Shown in pieces: positions 1-6,126 of a stretch of DNA of 31,857 nt (the first letter of the stretch is position 1; each line of letters starts with the position of its first letter). A program made the translations under genes and the position numbers. The stretch comes from JBOFDK01 sp051656485 (GTDB lineage: Bacteria > Bacillota > Clostridia > Lachnospirales > Cellulosilyticaceae), in NCBI GenBank assembly GCA_051656485.1, contig JBOGBZ010000130.1, positions 1 through 31,857 on the forward strand, in the 5' to 3' direction. Under the pieces are notes generated by a model. That model worked only from the letters and a program-made list of their open reading frames with translations. It ran no database searches and was not told the DNA's origin.

Positions 1-38
1 AGCTTATAAAATAAAAGAAGCGAAAAAGGCAGGGGAAT

Positions 39-716
39 ATGATGATCCTATTAGAAACGAAAGAACTCAAGAAAATATATGGGCAAGATGAAAGTGAAGT
101 AAGGGCATTAGATGGGGTAAATGTAACCGTAGAGGATGGAGAGTTTGTAGCAATCGTGGGGACTTCTGGAAGTGGGAAGTCTACTCTTTTACATATGCTA
201 GGTGGTTTAGATAAGCCAACTAGTGGAGAGGTAATCGTAGGTGGCAAGATATTTAGCGGTTTAAATGATGAGGAACTTACTATTTTTAGACGTCGTTATA
301 TTGGATTCGTCTTTCAGAACTATAATTTAGTGCCAGTTCTCAACGTAAGTGAAAATATTACATTACCTATAGAGTTAGATGGTAACGCTATAGACCAAGA
401 CTATGTACAAAAAGTAGTAGATACACTAGGTATCACAAACAAACTTAACAACATGCCAAACAACCTTTCAGGTGGACAGCAGCAGCGTGTAGCCATCGCT
501 CGAGCATTAGCAAGTAAGCCAAAGCTTATCCTAGCTGATGAACCTACGGGTAATCTAGATACCAAGACAAGTCTTGAAGTGATCGGTCTTCTTAAGATGA
601 CAAGCAAGATGTTCCACCAAACAATCGTGATGATTACACATAATGAAGAGATTGCCCAGCTAGCAGACCGTGTGATACGTATCGAAGATGGCAAGATCGT
701 AGGGGGAAATAAATAA
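39..716 (+). CDS. ABC transporter ATP-binding protein (MacB/LolD-type)
   Basis: Cytoplasmic ATPase subunit that powers the FtsX-type permease encoded next. Visible motifs: Walker A GTSGSGKST (41-49), Q-loop Gln93 in VFQNYN, ABC signature LSGGQQQR (143-150), Walker B LILADEPT (163-170) with D-loop GNLD, and switch His201. The LSGGQQQR signature and the FRRRYIGFVFQ region are typical of the MacB/LolD/BceA group, which serves FtsX-domain permeases in export or antimicrobial-peptide resistance. Two ATG codons lie in tandem at 39 and 42; AGGGG at 31-35 sits better for the second, so the start may be 42. The stop overlaps the permease start in TAATG. The promoter lies outside the window. Family is certain; substrate unknown. 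Confidence 0.93.
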   Translation: MMILLETKELKKIYGQDESEVRALDGVNVTVEDGEFVAIVGTSGSGKSTLLHMLGGLDKPTSGEVIVGGKIFSGLNDEELTIFRRRYIGFVFQNYNLVPVLNVSENITLPIELDGNAIDQDYVQKVVDTLGITNKLNNMPNNLSGGQQQRVAIARALASKPKLILADEPTGNLDTKTSLEVIGLLKMTSKMFHQTIVMITHNEEIAQLADRVIRIEDGKIVGGNK

Positions 717-3196
717 TGAGGTTCCCAACAGGTAGCAATAAGGCGGTAGCTCGCCTAAGTACAAGGAGTTTGAAAGCAAATCATACAAGAAATACAGTAG
801 CCATTATAGCAATAGCGCTTACCACCATTCTTTTTACAAGTGTGTTTACCATAGGTATGGGACTTATGAAATCCATGGAGGAATCAACCTTCCGTATGTC
901 GGGTGGGTACGCACATGGGACATTTAAAGATTTGACGACTGAACAGTATGAGAAGATAGGCACGCATCCTCTTATAAAAGAAAAAGGCAAGACAAAAATT
1001 ATAGGGAATCCTGATAATAAAGCACTTCTTAAGCATTATACAGAGATTCGTTATACAGATGAAAACACTGCAAAGTGGATGTATCTAGAAGTACAAGAAG
1101 GTCGAGCACCAGAAACGATAGATGAGGTGGCGGCAGATACGAAAGTTCTAGATTTACTCGGTGTACCACATCAGATAGGGGCTAAAGTACCCCTCGCATT
1201 TACAGTTGGAGATACGATAGTTGAAAGAGAACTTACCCTTACAGGTTATTGGGAGCGAGTAGAAGGGATGGATGTCAGTCAGATACGTGTAGCAGAGGCG
1301 TTTGTAGATGCATATGCACAGTATGCACCACAGGATAAAGGGAGCAGCTGGATTGGTTCGACCACGATGGATGTGATGCTGGATGATTCTTGGGGGATAG
1401 AACGAAAGATTAATCAAATTGCCGTGGATTCAGGATTTGTACCTGATGGAAAAGGTGAAGATGCCATCAATGTAGGTGTCAATTGGGCCTATATTGGTTC
1501 AGAAGACAAGTCGTTAGAGCCTATGGCTGTAGTAGGCATCGTAGGAGCGATTCTACTGATCATGTTTACAGGTTACCTTATCATCTACAATGTGTTCCAG
1601 ATTTCGGTTATGGCAGATATTAGATTTTATGGTTTACTTAAGACCATTGGTACCACACCGAAGCAGATAAAAAGGATGGTGAGACGTCAAGCAATGTATT
1701 TATCAATGGTAGGGATACCTATCGGACTTATCATTGGTTATGTCATAGGTAATGGACTTCTACCTATCATTATGAATACAACGACTACGCAGGTTACACA
1801 AGTATCTACAAGCCCACTTATCTTTATAGGTGCAGCAGCATTCGCATTGATGACAGTATTCATCAGTTGTAGAAAACCAGGTAAGATGGCAGCAAGTATC
1901 TCACCTATCGAAGCTAGTAAATACAGTGAAGTGGCAGCGAGTAAGACTAAAGAGAGAAAAGCTAGTAAGAGTACAGCGCTACACATGGCGTATCGTAACA
2001 TCACACGTAATAAGAAAAAGTCGGTTGTCGTTATAGCATCACTTGCTTTAAGTGTGGTACTGCTTAACAGTGTCTATACCTATACAGAAGGGTTTGACCT
2101 AGATAAGTACTTAAGCAAGCAAGTCGTCTCAGACTTTATACTTGGAAGTGCAGATTACTTCAATGTCAACAAACACTTTAGAGATGAAGAAGATGTCCCG
2201 AGTGAGCAGTATGTAGATGCAGTCAGAAATCAAAAAGGTGTATCAGATGTAGGAGCGATTTATTTTGAGAGCAATCCACTAAATGAAAGTAGTACGGGGC
2301 GCATCATACAGATGTATGGTATACAAGAAAATTTACTAGAGAAGTTACAGGTCATAGAGGGAAGTATTGATAGAGAAAAATTCATGACAGGAAATTATGC
2401 ACTTGAAGTTGTGTGGACAGATGACTATGGAAATGTAGATAGCACATCGAGTGACTATGCTCTAAATGAGAAAGTGAGCGTAGAAAGTAAAGTGGTCGCA
2501 CAAGGTGAGGCAGTTTATGAAGTGATGGCAAAGGTAGCCATGCCACACAATATGAGTATAAGGTATTCATCTTGGGATAAGAATGGAAGTTCTAAATCAT
2601 TCATCGTCTCCGAGGAGAGTTTTAAAGCTTATGTAGTAGATCCACTTATAATGGCTTATCATGTAGAAGTAGAAGAGGGGTATGATGAGCAAATAGAAAC
2701 CTTCCTACAAAGCTACACAACGGAAGTTGAGCAGGAGATGGACTATGAGTCAAAGAAGTACTTTGTAGATGATTTCAAAGGTATGAAAGATATGTTCTTC
2801 ACAGTAGGACTTGTGGCAAGTGCTATCATAGGCATGGTAGGAATTATCAATTTTATCAATGTTATCTTTACTAGTATCCTTTCAAGAAGAGGTGAATTTG
2901 CTATTCTTCAAAGTATCGGCATGACCACAAAGCAGCTTAGACGTATACTTATTCTTGAAGGTATACTTTATACAGCCATCACATCAGCGGTGGTTATCAT
3001 TCTTAGTGTTACCACATCCTACTTTGTAGTGAGACCACTATGTGTGGGGATATGGTTCTTTACGTATCAATTTAAGTTTATGCCAGTACTTTTAGCGATT
3101 CCTTGTATGTTTGCATTAGGTATATTGGTTCCTGCTTTTATACAAAAAATAGTAGGCAACCAAACAGTAGTAGAACGACTTAGAAAGATGAATTAA
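716..3196 (+). CDS. FtsX-domain ABC transporter permease, two-domain
   Basis: Membrane partner of the preceding ATPase. At 826 aa it holds two FtsX-like units. A first TM helix is near residues 27-49, followed by a large external region to about 265, three helices at about 270-390, another helix near 438-456, a second external region to about 695 and three final helices. Each three-helix set is followed by the charged coupling segment of the family: FYGLLKTIGTTPKQI and EFAILQSIGMTTKQL. Such permeases act in mechanotransmission, lipoprotein or peptide export and drug resistance rather than classic import. RBS AGGGGG lies at 701-706 within the ATPase end, and the genes are translationally coupled. 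The two-component genes just downstream suggest a sensing or resistance module, but a terminator separates them. Confidence 0.9.
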   Translation: MRFPTGSNKAVARLSTRSLKANHTRNTVAIIAIALTTILFTSVFTIGMGLMKSMEESTFRMSGGYAHGTFKDLTTEQYEKIGTHPLIKEKGKTKIIGNPDNKALLKHYTEIRYTDENTAKWMYLEVQEGRAPETIDEVAADTKVLDLLGVPHQIGAKVPLAFTVGDTIVERELTLTGYWERVEGMDVSQIRVAEAFVDAYAQYAPQDKGSSWIGSTTMDVMLDDSWGIERKINQIAVDSGFVPDGKGEDAINVGVNWAYIGSEDKSLEPMAVVGIVGAILLIMFTGYLIIYNVFQISVMADIRFYGLLKTIGTTPKQIKRMVRRQAMYLSMVGIPIGLIIGYVIGNGLLPIIMNTTTTQVTQVSTSPLIFIGAAAFALMTVFISCRKPGKMAASISPIEASKYSEVAASKTKERKASKSTALHMAYRNITRNKKKSVVVIASLALSVVLLNSVYTYTEGFDLDKYLSKQVVSDFILGSADYFNVNKHFRDEEDVPSEQYVDAVRNQKGVSDVGAIYFESNPLNESSTGRIIQMYGIQENLLEKLQVIEGSIDREKFMTGNYALEVVWTDDYGNVDSTSSDYALNEKVSVESKVVAQGEAVYEVMAKVAMPHNMSIRYSSWDKNGSSKSFIVSEESFKAYVVDPLIMAYHVEVEEGYDEQIETFLQSYTTEVEQEMDYESKKYFVDDFKGMKDMFFTVGLVASAIIGMVGIINFINVIFTSILSRRGEFAILQSIGMTTKQLRRILILEGILYTAITSAVVIILSVTTSYFVVRPLCVGIWFFTYQFKFMPVLLAIPCMFALGILVPAFIQKIVGNQTVVERLRKMN

Positions 3197-3203
3197 GTAG
3201 CAG

Positions 3204-3227
3204 AAAGTGGACATGTGTCCACTTTTT
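3204..3227 (+). terminator. Intrinsic terminator after the ABC/FtsX genes
   Basis: Perfect palindrome AAAGTGGACA-TG-TGTCCACTTT (3204-3225), with the T-run of the right arm reaching 3227. It lies 8 bases after the permease stop and before the response-regulator RBS, so the two-component genes may have their own promoter. The T-tail is short, so read-through is possible. Confidence 0.65.
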
Positions 3228-3275
3228 GTTTACCTCAAAGTAAGGTATGATAAGAAAAAAAGAGGAGGGACACCA

Positions 3276-3944
3276 ATGATACTTGTAATAGAAGACGACA
3301 TACTGATGAATAAAGGGATTTGTCATACGCTTGAAAAAGAAGGTCATGAGGTAATGAGTAGTCAAACTTATGATGAAGGTCTGAAGCTAGCTATCAATCA
3401 TAGACCCAGCCTTATACTGCTGGATATTAATCTAAAAGGAAAAAGTGGTATTGTACTTTGCCAAGAATTGAGGAAGGTATCTGACGTGCCCATTATTTTT
3501 ATTACAGCAAAGGATACAGATAAGGATATGATAGAAGGCTTCGATGCAGGAGCAGATGACTATATTTCAAAACCTTTTGCATTGGCTGTACTGAAGAAAA
3601 GAGTAGAAGCTATATTACGAAGAGCAGGACAGCCAGATGAAGATTTATTTAGGGATGGCAACCTAGTCATCGATTATGGAAAGAAGACAGTAGCAAAAGA
3701 TGGTCAGACATTAAAACTAACAGCTACCGAGTATAAATTAGTGGAAGTACTATCTAGAAATAAAGGACAAGTTCTTACAAGGGAGAAGCTACTACAAAAG
3801 CTATGGGATATAGATGGTAATTTTGTAGAGGAGAATACTTTAAGTGTTCATATGAGAAGACTACGTATGAAACTAGAAGAAGATGCGAAGAATCCTATTT
3901 TGATTGTCACTGTATTTGGAATAGGCTATACATGGGGGAGATAA
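3276..3944 (+). CDS. OmpR-family response regulator
   Basis: Two-component transcription regulator, 222 aa from the chosen start. Receiver domain (1-115): acidic pair Asp7/Asp8, phospho-acceptor Asp50 in LILLDINL, Thr77 in FITA and Lys99 in SKPF. The C-terminal winged helix (about 128-222) has the OmpR/PhoB signatures TATEYKLVEVL and HMRRLRMKLE. The ORF stays open upstream to 3207, but ATG 3276 begins with the family-typical MILVIEDD and has AGAGGAGGG at 3261-3269, so the 23 upstream codons, which cross the terminator hairpin, are rejected. The histidine kinase follows after one base. The upstream ABC/FtsX pair is a plausible target, as in many Firmicute BceRS-like arrangements; that is inference. 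Confidence 0.94.
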   Translation: MILVIEDDILMNKGICHTLEKEGHEVMSSQTYDEGLKLAINHRPSLILLDINLKGKSGIVLCQELRKVSDVPIIFITAKDTDKDMIEGFDAGADDYISKPFALAVLKKRVEAILRRAGQPDEDLFRDGNLVIDYGKKTVAKDGQTLKLTATEYKLVEVLSRNKGQVLTREKLLQKLWDIDGNFVEENTLSVHMRRLRMKLEEDAKNPILIVTVFGIGYTWGR

Positions 3945-3945
3945 A

Positions 3946-4962
3946 ATGAGTACATTAAAAAAACGTATTTTGTGTGGCATTATGCTCATTCTATCAATAA
4001 GTTATTTAAATATTTATCTGTTAAGGCTACCAATAGCTATGAATGATTTGAGATGTCTATGGGGCATAGAGGCAATTATAGGCGTATGTCTTGTGACTTA
4101 TTATATACTTCTAAAAGGTGAGATGCAGAAATTAATGAAAGACTTATCAAATCTTATCGGACAACTGATAGGAGGACATAAGGAAGAGGTATTCTTACCG
4201 TTAAAAGATGAGATGCCATCTAAACTCCAAGTAGAAGTTACACGCTTAAGTGAGATACTAGTGAGACAAAGAAAAGAGGTGGTAGCAGAAAAGGAAGGTA
4301 TAGAAAGTCTTCTAGGAGATATTGCCCATCAGTTGAAGACACCCCTTACCAATGTAGCAATGTATACAGAGATTCTAGAAGATGAGACACTGGATAAAGA
4401 AAGCTTCCATATGTTTTATAGTGGACTTCGAGGGGAAGTGGACAAGCTTCATTTTCTCATGGAGACGCTTATTAAGATGTCTAGGCTAGAAGGTGGAGTC
4501 ATTAAACTACATCCGATAGAAGCAGATTTACAGGATACTTGCTTAAGTGCTATAAAAGCGATACATATGAAGGCGGAGCAGAAGGCTATACAAATCCACT
4601 TTCAAGGCGAAGAAGGGATAAGAACCAAACACGATGCCAAATGGACGTCAGAAGTTATCACTAATATCCTTGATAATGCAGTTAAGTATAGTGAAGCAGC
4701 TACATGTATTATGATGACGATCATACCCTATGAAATATTTGTACGTATCGATATAGAAGATGAAGGAAGAGGCATATTCGAAGAAGAAATGACTCATATC
4801 TTTAAACGCTTTTACCGAGGGGAAGAAGTACATGAAGTAGAAGGTGTAGGTATAGGTCTTTATCTAGCAAGAAAGATTGTCACAGACCAAGGTGGATACA
4901 TTAAGGTGAAGTCAGAGGTAGGCAAGGGGAGTATATTTTCTGTGTTTTTACCGATCAAATAA
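3946..4962 (+). CDS. Membrane sensor histidine kinase
   Basis: Cognate kinase of the preceding response regulator, 338 aa. Two TM helices (about 8-27 and 39-57) are separated by only about a dozen residues, so there is no extracellular sensor domain. Such short-loop intramembrane kinases often sense through a partner transporter. Motifs: H-box DIAHQLKTPL with His128, N-box TNILDNAVKY (Asn240, Asn244), G1 DEGRG (272-276), F-box IFKRFYRG and G2 GVGIGL (300-305). The start ATG follows the regulator stop by one base with GGGGGAG upstream. The nearby ABC/FtsX transporter could be its sensory partner, as known for BceS-type kinases. No terminator with a clear T-run follows. Confidence 0.93.
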   Translation: MSTLKKRILCGIMLILSISYLNIYLLRLPIAMNDLRCLWGIEAIIGVCLVTYYILLKGEMQKLMKDLSNLIGQLIGGHKEEVFLPLKDEMPSKLQVEVTRLSEILVRQRKEVVAEKEGIESLLGDIAHQLKTPLTNVAMYTEILEDETLDKESFHMFYSGLRGEVDKLHFLMETLIKMSRLEGGVIKLHPIEADLQDTCLSAIKAIHMKAEQKAIQIHFQGEEGIRTKHDAKWTSEVITNILDNAVKYSEAATCIMMTIIPYEIFVRIDIEDEGRGIFEEEMTHIFKRFYRGEEVHEVEGVGIGLYLARKIVTDQGGYIKVKSEVGKGSIFSVFLPIK

Positions 4963-5004
4963 GGCAGATGAAGATTGATAAAAAAAATAAAAAAAATATA
5001 GGGG

Positions 5005-5036
5005 ATACTCCTAGTAAAATGCAACACTAGTGGTAT
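5005..5036. repeat. Imperfect inverted repeat downstream of the kinase gene
   Basis: ATACTCCTAGT (5005-5015) and ACTAGTGGTAT (5026-5036) are inverted with two mismatches around a 10-nt loop. No T-run follows, so it is not a convincing terminator. It could be an operator or a 3' end structure. Confidence 0.35.
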
Positions 5037-5093
5037 ATAATATATTTCAGAAAGAAAGTTACTTGTCAAAACAAAAAAAGTTTTGAAAAGGGC

Positions 5094-5122
5094 TTGACCT
5101 TATCTACAAAAAGGAATATAAT
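5094..5122 (+). promoter_or_regulatory. Promoter of the cold-shock gene
   Basis: -35 TTGACC (5094-5099), 17-bp spacer, -10 TATAAT (5117-5122): near-consensus for the housekeeping sigma factor. The expected transcript start is about 5129, leaving a leader of about 130 nt before the ATG. Just upstream, TCAAAAC (5066-5072) and GTTTTGA (5080-5086) form a perfect inverted repeat around A7, which could act as an UP-like or operator site. Confidence 0.8.
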
Positions 5123-5152
5123 ATATTTTATATACAAAAAACATTTATAGAT

Positions 5153-5218
5153 TTCACATGTGATTAGAGATTATATAGATTAAGGTATATAATTTGTAAT
5201 TACATGTGAATTTTTTTT
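5153..5218 (+). promoter_or_regulatory. Cold-shock leader hairpin with U8 tail
   Basis: The transcript leader folds into one long hairpin. An outer 14-bp stem pairs 5153-5166 with 5197-5210 (one G-U). After a single G-G mismatch, a 10-bp upper stem pairs 5168-5177 with 5186-5195, leaving the 8-nt loop GATTAAGG (5178-5185). Eight U residues follow directly (5211-5218). It has the form of an intrinsic terminator but lies inside the leader, 42 nt before the cold-shock start codon, so it may act as an attenuator or temperature-dependent cis element. Confidence 0.7.
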
Positions 5219-5260
5219 GGTTATGTGTATAAAAAATTCAAAAACAGGAGGTACCTCAAA

Positions 5261-5458
5261 ATGACAGGTACAGTTAAATGGTTCAACGCAGAAAAAGGTT
5301 TTGGTTTTATTGAAAGAGAAAACGGAAGCGACGTATTCGTACACTTCTCAGCTATCCAAGGTGATGGTTTCAAAACTCTTGAAGAAGGTCAAAAAGTAAA
5401 CTTCGACATCACTAAAGGTGCTCGTGGTGAGCAAGCAGAAAACGTTACAAGAGCATAA
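5261..5458 (+). CDS. csp: Cold-shock protein (CspA family)
   Basis: 65-aa single cold-shock domain, an RNA/ssDNA-binding beta-barrel that melts mRNA structure and acts as an RNA chaperone. The RNP1 motif KGFGFIE (12-18) and RNP2 motif VFVHFSAI (25-32) are intact; the first residues TGTVKWFNAEKG match the family closely, and length is typical. The start at 5261 is set by AGGAGGT (5246-5252) and by the family N-terminus; the frame stays open upstream to a GTG at 5225, but that extension crosses the RBS and is unlikely to be translated. The gene has its own strong promoter, a structured leader and a terminator, so it is probably a highly expressed monocistronic gene with post-transcriptional control. 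Confidence 0.97.
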   Translation: MTGTVKWFNAEKGFGFIERENGSDVFVHFSAIQGDGFKTLEEGQKVNFDITKGARGEQAENVTRA

Positions 5459-5467
5459 TTTTGTAGC

Positions 5468-5503
5468 AAAAGCAGGCAGGACAGTCGTTCTGTCTGCTTT
5501 TTT
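5468..5503 (+). terminator. Terminator after the cold-shock gene
   Basis: AAAAGCAGGCAGGAC (5468-5482) pairs with GTTCTGTCTGCTTTT (5487-5501) through 15 positions including two G-U pairs, around the loop AGTC, ending in T6 (5498-5503). The next gene starts only 27 bases later, so that gene needs read-through or another promoter. Confidence 0.9.
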
Positions 5504-5530
5504 ATTACCAATTTAAACGGAGGTGAAAAA

Positions 5531-6016
5531 ATGTTTGAAGTAGGAGAAATAGTTTTTTGTAAATTAAGAGGAACGGGAGTCGTTCAAGCTATCGAACAGC
5601 GAACATTACTAGGAGAAGAAAAAGAATGTATGGTCATTCAAATGCATTTTCCAGAGATCGTGATCATGATTCCACTCGATAGATTAGAAAACTCAGGATT
5701 TAGAAAAATAAGTGACATACACGAACTAGAAAAAGTAGAAACCATTTTATCAAGCAAAGAAGTATCCTGTGATTATGATATAGATATCAAAAAAAGAATT
5801 AAAGACAATCAGCAAAAGCTTGCTACAGGCTCTTTAATAGAGTGTAGTGAAGTTGTAAGAGATCTCAATCATATGGAGAAAGTTAAACCCCTTAACAATA
5901 TGGAGAAGAATCTTTTAATGCAAGCAACGAAGCTCTTAGTAGACGAAGTTGCTGTCCTCAAAAAGCAGTCTAATGAAGAAACTAAAGAAGATATATTAAG
6001 TATGATGATTTGCTAA
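5531..6016 (+). CDS. CarD/CdnL-family transcription regulator
   Basis: 161-aa protein of the CarD_CdnL_TRCF family. The N-terminal RNA-polymerase-interacting beta domain starts with FEVGEIVFCKLRGTGVVQAI, matching the family pattern (F..Gd.VvyP.hGvG.V..I), and continues through VIMIPLDRLENSGFRKI; the rest is helical. Family members bind the RNA polymerase beta subunit and stabilise open complexes. The proline usually found after the early V-Y (VVYPxHG) is replaced here (VFCKLRG), so it is a divergent member. RBS GGAGGTG lies at 5520-5526. It follows the cold-shock terminator by 27 bases and no promoter is visible between them, so it may be expressed by read-through. The formate-lyase promoter starts 14 bases after its stop. 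Confidence 0.8.
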   Translation: MFEVGEIVFCKLRGTGVVQAIEQRTLLGEEKECMVIQMHFPEIVIMIPLDRLENSGFRKISDIHELEKVETILSSKEVSCDYDIDIKKRIKDNQQKLATGSLIECSEVVRDLNHMEKVKPLNNMEKNLLMQATKLLVDEVAVLKKQSNEETKEDILSMMIC

Positions 6017-6029
6017 GTGATAATTATTA

Positions 6030-6058
6030 TTGACTAACAACTTCCTTTATGTTATATT
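6030..6058 (+). promoter_or_regulatory. Promoter of pyruvate formate-lyase
   Basis: -35 TTGACT (6030-6035), 17-bp spacer, -10 TATATT (6053-6058). The expected start is about 6065, giving a leader of roughly 60 nt. Confidence 0.75.
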
Positions 6059-6074
6059 AAATACATGAAAGCCG

Positions 6075-6089
6075 TGTATACAGTATACA
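6075..6089. promoter_or_regulatory. Palindromic operator candidate in the pflB leader
   Basis: TGTATACAGTATACA is a perfect 7-1-7 palindrome about 10-24 bases after the predicted transcript start. It matches the palindrome in the gntR promoter (8540-8554, read on the opposite strand) at 13 of 15 positions. A repressor bound here would act as a roadblock. Confidence 0.6.
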
Positions 6090-6126
6090 AGAAATACAAA
6101 AAGCGTTAGCAAAAGGAGTTGTTAGT

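Noticed and set aside
3207..3275. N-terminal extension of the response regulator
   Set aside because: It crosses a terminator hairpin and lacks an RBS; ATG 3276 has a strong one and the family N-terminus.
5188..5193. TATAAT inside the csp leader as a second promoter
   Set aside because: It is part of the right arm of the hairpin and has no -35 box at suitable spacing.
5223..5264. 13-codon upstream ORF ending in ATGA over the csp start
   Set aside because: It has no ribosome binding site (T8-GG precedes it) and would cross the csp Shine-Dalgarno; probably chance.
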